NCBI RefSeq assembly: GCF_014356525.2
Contig: NC_052505.1
Location: 5,835,836 to 5,899,835, forward strand
DNA from: Nilaparvata lugens
Lineage: Eukaryota; Arthropoda; Insecta; Hemiptera; Delphacidae
DNA length: 64,000 nucleotides
Reading direction: 5' to 3'
Shown here: piece by piece, positions 1 to 14,500 of the stretch
How the letters are laid out: every line of letters starts with the position of its first letter
Position numbering within the stretch: position 1 is the first letter of the stretch
The notes under the pieces: model-generated
What the model saw: the letters and a program-made list of their open reading frames with translations, nothing else
The model's database searches: none
Told to the model about the DNA's origin: nothing
Translations under genes and position numbers: made by a program

Positions 1-150
1 ACGTCGACGCGCAATTTAAAAAGGAACATACCTGTCAAATTTCATGAAAATCTATTACCGCGTTTCGCCGTTAATGCGCAACATTTAAACATTAAGAGAA
101 ATGCCAAACCGTCGACTTGAATCTTAGACCTCACTTCGTTCGGTCAACAA
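1..150. repeat. Family H repeat fragment
   Basis: ACGTCGACGCGCAATTTAAA start, CTGTCAAATTTCATGAAAA, then CGTCGACTTGAATCTTAGA. Near-identical to 61105-61260, and to 47880-48020 in reverse; a shorter relative is at 43090-43200. Lies in the intron downstream of WDFY3 exon 16. Between here and 1290 only a LINE tail (below) and AT-rich sequence were seen. Confidence 0.8.
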
Positions 151-754
151 GAGAATACAATACAAATATACATTGATTGCAACTTGAGTATAATAATATT
201 ATCTATTTGGCACTGCCAACATAAGAAACCTTGTGTGTTGGCAGTGAGTTGAAGTTCACTTATTCTGCTTCAAGTACTTAATATACAATTAAAATTTGAT
301 AATGCTAGAGAAAGTATTACAATAATTTACAAAAATCGCTACATATTTACAAGAATACTACATATTATATGGGAAAGTGATAATCCAATTAATTATTGTG
401 AAGTCTTGAGGCTACCATACAGTTAATCTTTCACAAATAGAACATAAATACACTAAAACTAAACTCCTGTAAGATGACGTGGGACAATTACATACCTGGT
501 TTAAGAAACTGAAACTGAAAAACCACCGCTCACAGTTTCTAGTAACAATAATGCTTGTTGGGTACACTATTATACTTCATACTACTAGTTTAAAGAATAT
601 TCTGCTCAATCCAATATTCTACACTTTTAAGTAAATTACATGAGATTTTTCATCTATAAAATCGTTTGGAATCTTATTTATAATGTAGCTACAATAATAT
701 GTAAATTGGTGCCTGCATATTCATTTTTTTTATACAATTACAAATCATATGAAT

Positions 755-850
755 ATGATCGGGATAGAACAACAGGCATAGCCCAAAACTATTCTGTTCC
801 CAAATTTGGATAAATAATAAAATGTCCGGAAAATAGGTTATATTCTTACT
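755..850 (-). repeat. Family L LINE 3' tail with hairpin
   Basis: Reverse-strand copy of the recurring tail: AACCTATTTTCCGGAC, then GGGAACAGAATAG, TTTTGGGCT and GCCTGTTGTTCTATCCC, which can fold into a hairpin. Same layout as 42115-42245. Confidence 0.6.
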
Positions 851-1294
851 GAGGAAAGTTAAAGTTCAAAGTTCTGTCCAAAAATATATATGAGCTGAAA
901 TTATTGAATTTAGAATGATTAAAATACCAAATTATAGTCGAATATTGCACTTAATATCACCGCACTTTGAATAAATTAAGTTATTTCAGTAAATCAATAT
1001 GGTTAGCTTGATGAGTTCTGTGTTGAATCTATTGTTGGGACGTGTATTATGGAGTGAAATGTGTGTAGCAAAATTAGATTTATTCTTATTAATATACGAA
1101 TATTAATATTTGATACCATTGATATCTGATTATCCAACATAACAACATCAAACGATCCTAGATTGATCGATTTATTGATTGATTTTCTAGACGCAGAAAC
1201 TCAGATCAGATAAATAGAGTTACATTGATATCCAACATCAAACAATAATTCATGATTTTCAAAAAGAAACAATTCATGAATGAATTAGATAACT

Positions 1295-1542
1295 TGGGGT
1301 GTGATCACATTGAATGCGTACATGTGCAAGTGCACATGTGAAAAACAAAATTTGAAAAGTTCCATTGAAACGCAGTGTAACTTGCATGTAGCTGCTCACA
1401 CTGAAGCGACCAGAAGTGCAGGCGTTTAGTGTGGGTGTTCCCATTGCTCTTCCCACATTTTGCTTCTCATCTGTACGCTTGGTCCTGCATAACCAAGCTT
1501 GCACTTGCACATATACACATTAAACGCATTCACATCCTCAGT
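1295..1542. mobile_element. Short TIR element (MITE-like)
   Basis: GTGTGATCACATTGAATGCG at the left and its imperfect reverse complement at the right (CATTAAACGCATTCACATCC), both with a TGTGCAAGTGCA stretch. About 250 bp, no coding capacity. Bounds approximate. Confidence 0.5.
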
Positions 1543-1734
1543 TGTAGTAGTTGGACACTATGTTTCCAAGTAGATATTTTAAAAACAATTACTTTTTGAT
1601 GAAAAATGAGGAATGCATTTCACTCCCAAATGAGGAGCTTCATAAGCCTGACACCAGGCGCGCTTGCTTTTGATTTGAAATTGATTTGGTCGTTGATTGA
1701 AATGAGATTTGTTTTTTTGAGCGGTTGAAAATGT

Positions 1735-1815
1735 CTTATCAAATTAAATCAAATCAAATTTATTGCCTTACGAAATACGTTTACAATTAAATTGGTATAC
1801 AGATTACAAATCTTC
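1735..1815. repeat. LINE 3'-end-like fragment
   Basis: AAATCAAATCAAATTTATTG followed by a short A/T-rich tract, like the starts at 19288 and 19440 and like common insect LINE tails in reverse. The rest of 1545-2370 holds no gene I can support. Confidence 0.4.
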
Positions 1816-2374
1816 TAATAGAAAAATTGAGATTTAACATGGTAGGTTAAACTATTATACTACAACTATACAATTCAGTCAAGATGAAAGTGGGAAAAAC
1901 CTGGCCAATTCACTTGCCAAGTTTTTTGAGGTGATTTAAAATATCATATTGTTCTAGTGTGTTTAGTCTCTGGCGGTAAGTTAGAATTTCCCGTGTTTCT
2001 TAGCTTTAAAAGTTGTTTATAATCTCCAAATCGCTAAATTTGGAGAGAAATCTCGCCAAAAGCGAAGAGTCGCCATGTTGTTTATCAATTTTATGTGAGG
2101 TATTTTAGGTCTGTGCACAGTTATGTCTATTGAAACTTTCCCTGATGCCAAAACATTGGTTAGATAGAAGCATGTACGGAAAAAAGTGAATAGAGCTGCA
2201 GTGTGACATGTGTGATGATAATTCGAGATAAACGACAAACAACTGTGCAATGACCAACCATTTATGTCAGTGATTTTAATCTATGTCTCACCATAGTTAT
2301 GTCTGGATTTATGTAATGATTCTGCAACCGGGCCTGAATGGCAAAAGCTTGAAACGAGAGGAGTAATGTGTTAC

Positions 2375-2589
2375 CTGAGATCCTTGGGTTCGAGTGACTG
2401 TGTGGCCAGCCTCTCCAGCATATACTGCAGTGGCGGATGCAACGGATGCGTCTCATCTTCGAGCGGCACCTCGCCGACGGCCAGCAGCTGCCCGGGCAAA
2501 CCCACCTCGCACATCAGCTGCTGGTTGCGTTCACAACGGACCAGCGATTTTACCACCTCAGCCGCGTACAGCTGCAGCGTTAGTGTCAG
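2375..2589 (-). CDS. WDFY3: WDFY3 coding exon 16 (last in window)
   Basis: Seventy-one codons + AG: LTLTLQLYAAEVVKSLVRCE, RNQQLMCEVGLPGQLL and HPLHPPLQYMLERLATQSLE, ending PKDL with donor GTAACA in phase 2. Human has ERNQQVMCEAGLHARLL and HPPLQRMFERLASQALEP. The exon is GC-richer than its surroundings. The next exon must lie beyond the left edge. Confidence 0.94.
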
Positions 2590-5500
2590 CTGAAAGCACA
2601 AACACAACTTGAAACGTTAAATATAATCACAATATTATTTTTTGTGTATTTGAGAAGTTGATATTGTGGTAATTATTCAAATTTAATTAAAAAGACTAAG
2701 AAATTGTCAAAAACCACAGATTTATTGATACTTAGAAAGACCGGTTTCGGTCATCACACCATTGTCAATCTCTGATAAACTAAAACTAAATACAAGAGCA
2801 GCAGAATTTATACTAGTAGGCGAGTACTGCTATTGGTCAAGGGCATGAACGCCTGCCATTGGCCCAGCTAGACAGTCTGCTCCCACTCAACGGGAGTAAA
2901 ACTGTAAAACTAAAGTGGGAGGAGACTGTCTAGCTGGGCCAATGGCAGGCGTTCATGCCCTTGACCAATAGCAGTACTCGCCTACTAGTATGAATTCTGC
3001 TGCTCTTGTAGTTTTAGTTTATCAGAGATTGACAATGGTGTAATAACCGAAACCGGTCTTTCTAAGTATCAATAAATCTGTAGTTTTTGACAATTTCTTA
3101 GTCGTTTTCATTCAATCACAATATTGAATTATATAAAGATGGGGGCAAAACAGACATCAACATAAAAAACATCAAACGTTACATATTTAATCACAATATT
3201 AAAAAATCTGGTGTAGTACACTCATACAACTTTCCTTGCTCATTGAAATGTAAGCCCCATTCTTAAACGAGAATAATTTAGGGGAATAACATCATGACGA
3301 TTGGCGGCAACATATTTTTAACTACGATCAGACTACTGTATAATTATATAATGTTTTCAGAGTACTTTTTCCTTTGTGTAAATTGTGAAATTCGATGATT
3401 TTTTAAAAGTCGTTAAAACAGCTGTTCTACAGATGAGATATCTCGACTATGTGTTCTTTTTATGAACTGCTCTACCTACCTACCTCATGCACGAGAAGGA
3501 GGTTACAAAGTCCATTTCTCAAGGATGGGGTGGACCCCCCATTAGTTTCCCAGAAAGGAGACTCATGCCAGTTAATAGAACTGATAAAAAGCTATACAGA
3601 GTATGAATTTGAAAAAAATCGGTCAAGTTATTTTGAGAAAATCCTGAAAACATGGTTTTTTTAGTAATTATTCGCCATTTTTCTCAAGTATATTACAGAG
3701 CTCCTGCAATTTTCTCAGAAATGAGACTCATGTCAGTTGATAGTGCTTATAAATAGCTATCCATGGTATGAATTTAAAAAAAATGCTGGAGCAGAAATCT
3801 CGAGTCATATATCTAAATGGAAGAAGAAATTACTGTATGTCCAGTTTTTTATATCCAGTTTAATTTTTCCGCTGATCTTATTGTCCATGAGAAAGTGATT
3901 TGGAATGAGGTTTATTATTTTAGTACCTATGTAAATTAATTGCCTCCTTATACATTCAATATTAGTGTTATAGGTTACATATTTGTTAGCAGTGGCCCTT
4001 AGATTATAATAATTAAGAGTAGAGTTTATTGTGAGAGGAAAATCGGATCTATATTTTATTAAGTACTCAATTACGGTTTTTATGTATAATTGACGTATAG
4101 TCATGACCTCAAAATCACTAAAAACCATATCCGTTGGATAGAGCCTGGGTTTGTTTAATATAGTTTTAATTATCAGTTTTTGTGCTACAAATAATTCAGC
4201 AATATGACAGTTGAAACAGCCTCCCCAAACAACTATGCCATACTGCAGAATTGACTTGACTAGAGCATGATACATCATTTTCAGGTGGTTCTTATTAAGA
4301 ATTCTGTTAACTTGGTAAAATTTAAAGGATAAATATCTAATTTTTCTACATATGTATTTAATATGAACATCCCATTTAAGGTTTTCATCAATTATAATTC
4401 CCAATACTTAGTATTATTGACTTTTTTAATGGTGGGACAATCACAATTACCCAAGTTTAAATTGCACTGAGAATGGAGTCTCAAATCTTGATTCTCGTTA
4501 GGCTGCCCTACTCTATTTGCAGAGAAAGTAATGTAATTAGTTTTTTCAATATTTAAACTTAAGGTATTCTTATCTAACCACTTCTTAATTAAAAGCATAT
4601 TATTTTCAGCTATAGTATGAACTTCATTCCATGAATTTCCGTGAAAAATAGCTGCAGTATCATCTGCAAAGGATATCACAGTTGAGTTTAGAAGTCTTAA
4701 ATTTAAAAAGTCATTTACATAGAGTATGAAAAGGATGGGAGAAAGTACAGTACCTTGAGGAAGACCATAAGAAGTTAAGTTAGTTACACTAGATTGATCA
4801 TTTATGGTTAGGGACTGGGTTCTATTACTCAGATAGCTTTTGAACAATTTAAGCGAGACTCCTCTGAAACCATAGGACTCCAGTTTATTGAACAAGTATT
4901 ATGAGGTATTGTATCAAAAGCTTTGCGTATATCCAGGAAGACCGCAATAGTTTTCTTATTGGAGTTTATTTTATCAGATAAAGTATTGATGAATTTTATT
5001 AGAGCGTCAGATGTACTTTTACTATTTTGGAAACCGAATTGGTTCTTGTTGATTATTTTGTTAAGATTCAAGAAAGAAACAACTCTTGACTTTATTAGTT
5101 TCTCCATTATTTTAGCAAGGTTGCTGATAAGACTAATCGGTCTATAATTACAGGGATTAGTCGGGTCACCTTGTTTGAATAGAGGTTTTATTTTGGCTGA
5201 TTTGAGGTGCTCGGGAAAATTATCGTAGAATTATCCGCCATTTTTTCCGCCATCTTGAATTGAATTTTATTGAATTTCTTATTGTCGGATCCTCATGGTA
5301 TAAAGACCTTAAGTTTAAAATTTCAAGTCGATCGGTTGATTGGGAATGGAGTTATCGTGTTCACAGACATACACACACACAGACCAATACCCAAAAATCA
5401 TGTTTTTGGACTCAGGGGACCTTGAAACGTATAGAAAACTTGAAATTGGGGTATCTTAATTTTTTTTTGGAAAGCAATACTTTCCCAACCTATGGTAATA

Positions 5501-8500
5501 GGGCAAGGAAAGTAATATAAAGCTGAGAGCACAAACAAACCATAACATGAAACATACAGATATAACCATATTACATCATACAGATATAAGGTATTCTCTA
5601 TAGCAGGCAGTGGCAAGGCAGAGAATCGGCAACGCTGCTCTGCTATCTCTCTCCACTGCCACTATAACGTAGACCTCACTATAGTAGAGAAACGAACCAC
5701 TTCGTAGAAAAATCTGGTGTGGTCTGGTTTAAGCGCAACGCCTTGAAGACAGTGTACACTGCCAATTATAACGTGGACCTCACTATAGATGTAATCTAGT
5801 GATTAAGGGCCGGTTTCCGAGCTCGGGTTTTAGCTAAGTTCTAGACTTTAAACACCTGGAGTCAGAAAATTGGTTTTCCGAAACAGGGCGTAGTCGTAGT
5901 TTTTATGATAATCTTTATTTTCTCATTTCTGTAATTGGAAACGTTTTTCATTGACGAAATGAAACATTCCTAAATAATTCAGAAAAGCTGAAACATCAAA
6001 CTATTTTCTTTTCATTTTATTTTGTTTTCAATTTTCTAGTATTTCGAAATTTATAATATATAAACGTGGATCACGACTACGCCCCGTTTCGGAAAGCCAA
6101 TTTTTCTGACTCCAGCTGTTTAAAGTCTAGAACTTGGCTAAATGCCGAGCTCGGAGACCGACCTTAGGTGGGCCGTCCACTAGAACTGTTTTCGTCGAAC
6201 TAGCATCGGCTGAAAACTACCGAACTCGTCCGAACGATCCCCCAACAAAGAAAGCTCTAGATGCTCCCCATTGCAACAGGTTCATACGTCCGTGCACGGC
6301 CGTCCCCGGCCGATCAAGTTTTCGATCCAAATTGAATGGGATTTTCCGGCTCTAACCGGCCGAAGTCGAGCTGAGACAACATCATCCTAACCTCAAAATT
6401 GTTTCACAGACTTGTCTGTTTTTGTTTTTTGAACTTGTTCTGTTTTATAAAGTTTTAACTATGGACAATGAAAAGTTGATAAGTTTGGTTCAAGATATAT
6501 GCGAAACAAAATATATCATCGTCGTGATGTTTATAGGAATCTGTAGACCAAGATTACTGAACAAATAGGATCTGAAGGTAAGATTAGTGTAATGAATAGC
6601 TAATTTAGTGGATATTTGTTTATTCAATTTTCAAAAACTCAATATAATCATTGTTTATGAAAATTTTGGTGGCTATGATAGTAGTTAATTCAATATTTGA
6701 TAGTTCAGCCAACTACTGAACTAGACTGACGTAAACAGTTCCAATGGACGACCATATTCGGCCGAATTAACGGCCGGCAGATTCGTCCGATCCAACGGCC
6801 GAACGGATCGTTTGAATACGGTTCCAGTGGACGGTTACTCTTGAATTTTTAGAATTTGGGTAACTTTGAGTGACTTACTTGCGTTTGCGAGGAGTGCTGT
6901 ATTGAAGGAAGTAGATGCAATATGGCTATGACCACCCCCGGATGAACCACTATGGGGTCTGGCACTGGCGGAGTCAGATTCAGAGTATTCACACGCCGAC
7001 CTGAGCATGGGGACTCCAGCGACTTCTGTGTCTGAAAAGTGGTTGTTGATTCAAATTAGAATATTTATGGTTACAGACAATTGTGAGAAAATAATAGAAC
7101 ATACTGGATCAAACATAGAGTGATATGAAAATAGAAATTGCTTTGTATAGTATAGTATATTTTTGTATAGTAGCGCTCATCGAATTTCCATCTAGCTGTT
7201 TACCCTGTTGTCAATATTTGCAGTAGCAGAGGTCTTCGGGGTGATTTACAGCATTTAATTGAGATTTTCGTTTAATAATAACTATAAATTGCTTTATTGG
7301 CAAGGACATTTTCAACAATGCATGGTCAACGTCATGTACAAATTTTCAAAGTCACAATACAAAACGTCTAGATTAACTTTTATCATAAAATCAAGTTAAT
7401 AAAATATCATTTGAACAGAGACAGGAATTATAATAAAGCCCATACATTCATCTTGATACTGTTTATGTATAATTTTTCCAATTTATAGATAGATAGTCAG
7501 TTAGCCTACTTTATATGGTGTTTCGTTTATCAAAATTTTCTTCGCATTCATTTTAAAAGATGTCTTACTCAACGTCTTAATAAAAAAAGGCAGAGTTTTT
7601 AAGAGGAGCTATGTTGATACCTATGCATTCTCAGACTGAGCTTTCGGTTTCTTATGTCATAAATTATTCATTATTCACATCAAATATTTCAATATTGGAA
7701 TGTACAAAAAATACAATCGAAGAATACACATGAAGAGCTGGGAAGGTCATTACCCGCATTTTCTTGAATGAAGATATACAGCTTTCGCGATACGATGCAT
7801 TGCATAGAAGTCTCAGTATCTTCTTTTGTGGGAGAAGAATTTTAATAGTCACTGGATTATTCCCCCGATCAGTACACCAAAAACACATAATGCTCTGGAC
7901 ATGAGCATAGTAAACGTTGAGCAGGATATCAACTCCTACACACGTGCTCAGTCTTCTGATCTTTAAATACTAGCCGTATTTACTCGCTTCGCTCGCCATA
8001 TCCGTCTAGCCAGGGGGGCTCCGCCCCCTAGGAACTCTAGTCCAGTCGGGGATCCGACTGGATCGTCCAGAAATGAGATCAGCGGGCTCGTTTCGCTCGC
8101 CTGCATGTAGACCTCAGCGGATCCTCTGTACCGAATTCTGGACCCCCGACTGGATTGTCCAAAAATGAGATCAGCGGGCTAGCTTCGCTCGCCTGCATGT
8201 AGACCTCAGCGGAACCTCTGTATCGAATTTGAACGTATCATGTCAATTTGATCTCGAAAAACACCTGTTACTATATCGGCGTATCTTTGGCGAACAAAAT
8301 TCTTTCACCTCAGCTAAACCTGTGTACTGAATTTTTTTAAATATATTTCCATCGATTATTGAAAAAAGGTGAGGAAACGCAGAAAAGCTGAGAAAACGCT
8401 AATTTGGGCTAACTGAATAAATTGGTATTTAGGAGGTCCTGGATAATAATGCATTTCAATCTTCAACTTGGTGCCAACCTAACAAAGTCAACTCAACTTA

Positions 8501-11500
8501 ATGCCAACCTGACAAAATTTTTAATTTAGTTACCAGAACAACTGTTTCGAAGAGGTACTCTCTCTATATTATAATTCTATATTAACATATGGTATGGACA
8601 TTTCAATTATAATTTTAAGATATTGGAATAAGAAAAAATATACATGCTAAAAGAACTTTAAACCCTTAAAAACCACCCTTAAAGTTAAAATATCGCCAAA
8701 AGATTTCTTAGTGCGCCTCTAAAGGGCCAACTGAACATACCTACCAAATTTGAACGTTTTTGGTCCTGTAGATTTTAAGTTCTGCGAGTGAGTGAGTGAG
8801 TCAGACAGTGAGTGAGTGCCATTTCGCTTTTATAGATATAGATAGAAGTGAATGTCTGTTTGTGTGTTTGCTAGTTTGTTTGTTCCCTATAGACTCAAAA
8901 ACTACTTGACAGAACGGCATAAAACTTTGTGAATATGTTGTGTGAATATTGAGAATGGTTTCTGACCAGAAATTTGAATTGGAGAGCTAATAATAATTAT
9001 TTATTAATCCATTTTACAGACCTATGTTTTCGAAATTTTTGGTGAGCGGCTACCGAAGAATAGAAAGATGATCATATTGTGATAATTTAGCATCTAAAGT
9101 TACCAGCTGTATAATAAACACGTCACCCTGTGATAAATTGTGTACTGGTATTAAATTTGGAGTTGAAGTTAGTGTAGTTGATTGGAACAAGCTGCAGATA
9201 ATCGTTCCTTGAAATACAAATAATTATCACTCCCCTATCATTCATTGAGAAACTAGAAAATGTTGGAAAAAATTATTCACCTCATGGAAGAGAGTTGTTC
9301 ATATTGCATTCATTAATTAATGAAGAATGACAGACTAATTTACATTTTTTTAATCTAGCTAAGCTTATATTTATCCTAGAATGGAAGATGGGAAGAATAT
9401 GAAATTCTGTGTGATTCATCGTATATCGCATATTTCCTGGACCATCTATTGCCAATCAACAACTATGAACGCATTAAATTTATCATTGAAACACTGAATT
9501 TAACCTATCTATTTCAACACTCTACTGATAGATATTACTACCAATTGATTGAGAAGAATATGTTTTCGGAATAATAAATGCTGCATGACTAAGCACATAG
9601 GAAGTCTGTATTGAGATGTGAATGAAAATATTGATTGGCAGATAAATTTCATGATTCACCAAATGAAGTCAAGTGTGACATGAGATACATTGACTTTTTG
9701 GCGGTACGAAGTTCGCCGGGTAAGCTAGTAAGAAATAAAATATATGTCTGTTTGATTCTTCTGTTACAGCTCTCCGAGAGCAGTTCAGGTTGCACAAGGC
9801 TTTATTGACGGTTCTTCCATTCTTTCTTTGTTGTCAATTTCCATGTTCCTCACCCGGCTACAAGATTGCTCTTGACAGCCTACTCTCTATTGCATTCAGC
9901 AGAACAGGCTATGAATACCATGAACCAATGAAGAGAGTGCAGCGTATTATCAACTCGAAATGTGTGCATATAGTCATTTTTAATAGAATAGAATAGAATA
10001 GATTTATTTCAAGTATACATTTCACAATCGGAAACGTGACAATGTTCTAAAGATACAAAAATCAAAATGGTCCGGGTGCAAATGTCATTCCGTGGTCATT
10101 TCCTGGGTAACAGCCGTGAAAAAAAAAGTTCCACCAAAATGTTGGCGGCCATCTTGTTTCTGAGGTATTTGCCTGTGATTTCGACTTATCATCATCACGA
10201 TCCTTATTACGCTAGACCTAACGAAGAAATTGAGACATCTTCCACGGCTGTAACCCTAAAATGACCACGGAGTGCCTTATTCATGACATTTGCGCCCGGA
10301 CTAAAAACAGTAAAACACTTATCATATGATTTATTGAACTCATACATAAATGTTATAAGCATATTACATTCTCACTCACACGCTAAAATAATGTCGCAGG
10401 AATTGGTAGATATTGGTAGAAAACTTCACCCATTAAATTGTTAGATTGTTAATATTATTATTGAAATCATATTATTAACATTGGAATGATATATTCTGTT
10501 CTACTATTTTTTTCTTATAATGTATTGTGGGTTCAGTTTTCATTTATTGAACTTTGCATTTCTGAATCGGAAACAGTTTTGGGCTGTCAAAGCCAGTTGT
10601 TTCTCAAGGATCCCAACCCATATCAAATAAATGAATATAATAAAAATTGACACTGAAGAATCAAGGCTATAACCATAGCCACCTCTAATACAAGGCCCCG
10701 GCCTACGTTATTGCAACGTCGCAGTGTAGGCCTGGAATCTAATACATGATTGGTGAAAAAGATTTTTAGAAATACCAGCTTATCTTTTTCACCAATCATG
10801 TATTAGATTCTAGGCCTACACTGCGACGTTGCAATATCGTAGGCCGGGGCCTTGTATTAGGGGTGGCCTTGCTATTTTCTAAAAAGCTATTTTCTCTACT
10901 CAAAGCTATTTTCTCTCTTTTACTACATTGAAATTGAACAACTGATTCCTTGATTAATTTTTCATCAATCAATAAATAATTTCATCATTCTAATTTTAAT
11001 AAATAAATTTATCAATTGATTATTGATAATTAATCTATAGTTCCTAAAGATTGAAATGAATAAAACACAAACTGCAAACCAACCTCCATGTTTCGTTTAT
11101 GTGATGGGGACTTGAAGGACACAACAGTCGATGAGTTTGGTTTGTCGTAAGAATCTAGTGCCACATCGTACAACATTCTCAGGACTAGGCACGCATATGA
11201 CAGTTCCGTTGGAATATGTTCTGGTAGACTGAAAAGCAATAATTCATTTACAAAATATTTTAAAATATTCAATGATATTTTTATTGAAACAATGCATTCC
11301 TTAATTAAAAGGTTGGGTTTATAAATTTACAACACTATAGATCAACGCTATAACAGTGGAGAAAGATAGAAGAACAGCTTTGCCGAGTCTCTGCCCTGCT
11401 ACTGCCTTCTGTAGAGGATAGCTGATACCGGTATCTGATGTAATAACAACTGTTCATTATTGTTTAAGGCCCAAATTCACCAAAAACGAAAACTAGGTTT

Positions 11501-14500
11501 GAACGGCAGTTGGTTCTGAGTCAGATGATTTGAATTTGTTTTGTAATATGACTTTGTTCATTTCGATTCAACTGACGTTCAACCAAGTTTTCGTTTAGGT
11601 GAATTAGATAATTTAAATTATTTGATCCTTAAATAATCAGTGGTAATTAGTTTGTAGAGTGAATATTGATGTTGTGGAACTTTTCCATAATATTGAAGAG
11701 ATTTGAGATATTGACAAAAAATCCACATTATTTTAAAATTAAGTGGATTTCTTGACAACATCTCAACTCTTCAATAATTTATTTGTCATACATATTTTAA
11801 AATGATTTAATTATAAATTTTCATAATTGAGATTAAATATTTTGATAGTTGATTATATTTCTACACTGTTAAAAACGATCTGGCAACGTTGCAGAGCTAG
11901 AAAAGGATAGCACTATCTGCAGTATCGAATGATACACAACACCAACGTTAATCAAATACTGCAATTATAACGTGCAGTACCTGTGCTTTTGGAATTAAGT
12001 TTGTTTTTCGGTAATTCTTCAAAATTATATTTTTAATATGTAAATATTTCCTATTTTAGTTATAATAATGTGAAATACTTCTTCTATGTTCAGTTTTGAA
12101 GAATATAAATTTGAAAAACTACTTTGTGAAAATACTTGAGTACTGAAAATTTTGTGAATTGAAGAACTACAAGACTTAACCTATTTCGGACTATGTGTTA
12201 TCTAAATTTGGGAGAGGAATAGCACATGGTTACCTTATTTTTCCTCTCCCTATCATTTTGATAATGTACTTATTGTATAAATGAATAAATAATAACGGAT
12301 AACGTGGACCTCATGATAGTCCAAGCTCATAGCTGGAAGCACCGCAAACTCAAATTTCAAATTTTCCTCTTTCTTATTCAATATTCATCTAAAAGTTTAA
12401 TCTTTATTGATTCATACAATAATCACATCATCAAAAATGGAATCACCTTCCAATAGGAATATTCGAAATTGTCAACAATCTGAGAAGTAACACCCACATT
12501 GAGGCTGTGCAAAGGCTAAATATAAACTTTCTACTGGTTATATTTTTCAAAGTTTTTCGATTTGTATATTATCAAGCTATCAAAATGAAAAAGTTTTCTC
12601 AGGAAAATTTTTATTTCCGATCATTACTTTTTAGAAATAAGCGCCTAAAGTTTAAATTTCTGGGACAGAACATTTCAAATTCGGTAAGAGATAAAACCAT
12701 GAGATTTAGAGGATGAATTCTTCATGGTATTGTTGATTGAATAAAACAAACATTTTCTAAAATTATCAATTTTTCAGTAAGTTTTTCAATTACCAAAAAT
12801 AACTCAACTAAAAGTTATTTTTGGTAATTTTTAGTAAATTGAACAACTTTCTCAAAAATTGATATTATCAGAGAATTTTGTTTTATTGATTCAACAATAC
12901 TAAGAATAATATATCCTCTGAATTTCATGGATTTATCTCTTACCGAATTTGAAATGTTCTGTCCCAAAAATTTAAACTCTAGGCGCTCATATCTCAAAAA
13001 GTAATGATCGGAAAAAAATGTTTTCCTGTGAAAACTTTTTAATTTTGATAACTTGATAATATACAAATTGAAAAACTTCGATGAATATCACCAGTAGAAA
13101 GTTTATTTTTAGCCTTTGCACAGCCTTAATTTTGACTAATTTTACTTTTTTGACACAATCAACATATTTCGCAAAGTAGGAATAAACCCTGCACAAACAG
13201 GGCTGCAAACCTTTATTTCAGGTAGCACTTAATCAATTTCAGGGCCTCTGACAATAACCTACCGGCTGTTTTCGGGCAACCGGCTTCAGGGGACCGACAG
13301 TTTAACATGTCTATCCGTAAAACGAGGATGGAAGTTATATATTTGGAAGTTAAACTTTTGGAAATTACAACCGCTCGTTTCACAAATGTTATAGTAGTAG
13401 GAGATTTCAATACCGATTTTGCCAGGCAGGATAAAATGACAGAGGATATTAGAGATATTATTAATATGAATAATTTAGAAATTAAGGTCCACGAATATAC
13501 AAGAGTAACTCGAACTTCACAGACAATTATTGATAATATCCTCACAAATATAGAAGGTTGTAATGTCAGGTTAGGTAGCTCAGATCTATCAGATCATAAC
13601 TATCAAATTTTAGATGTTAAGTTGCAGGGCCAGAATCCAAGCAGGAAAAAAACTTTTGTGAAAGAAATTCAGCAATATGAGCTAGGAAATATAAATTGTT
13701 TGAAGCAGGAACTGCTTCAAGAGAATTGGAGTAGTGTTTATAACAGTTGTAACCTAAATTACAAATATAAGCAATTCATTGATACTCTAAGATTTCACAT
13801 TAGTGTATGCTGTCCGATAAAAAAAGTCAAAGTAAAAAGTAAATTAAACAAAGTAGATGAATGGATAACTGAAGATATCCTCACTCAAAGAAATATTGTT
13901 AGGGAAGCTTATGAGGAATTAAATTAGTGAGGGATGTTCCGAGTGAGGTCAAATACAAATGTCTAAAGAAAAACTATGCAAAAGAAGTGAGGAAAGCTAA
14001 GTGTAAGAAAACAGCTGAAATATTAACAACTAGTACCAATTTTAACTCTGCTGTTTGGGAGGTAATTAATAGAAATAGGAGAGCAGCTCAAAAGGATACA
14101 GTTACTAATGTCCCTAGGATAATCGATGAACATGGAAATTATATGGATGATAGCATAGACATTTGTAACTTTTTCAATAAATATTATCAACAGGTTGCAT
14201 ATAATCTCCAAAAGTCACTGAACACTAATACTTATAATACAACTACATTAAATGCTGAGCCAATTGAAAAGGTATTTAAATTTCATCCATTATCAAGAGA
14301 TGAGTTGTCAAGAATAATAAAAAAATTGAATAACAAAAAAACAGTAGGATTGGATGGGGTCTCAAGCAAAATTTTAAAAGAATGTGAAAATGAATTACTG
14401 GACCCTTTATTGCATCTCCTTAATACTTCACTAGAGCAGGGTATTTTCCCTGATGATCTGAAACAAGGAAAAATTTTGCCAATTTTCAAGAGCGGTGATT

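Noticed and set aside
7971..8220. GC-rich hairpin (GGGGGGCTCCGCCCCCT) as a terminator or ribozyme
   Set aside because: It is the head of a dispersed element; intrinsic terminators do not apply in an insect genome and no ribozyme core is present.
12507..13208. Overlapping ORFs with shared KFLGQNISNSVRDK peptide on both strands
   Set aside because: They come from the two arms of one palindromic element, hence the same peptide on opposite strands.
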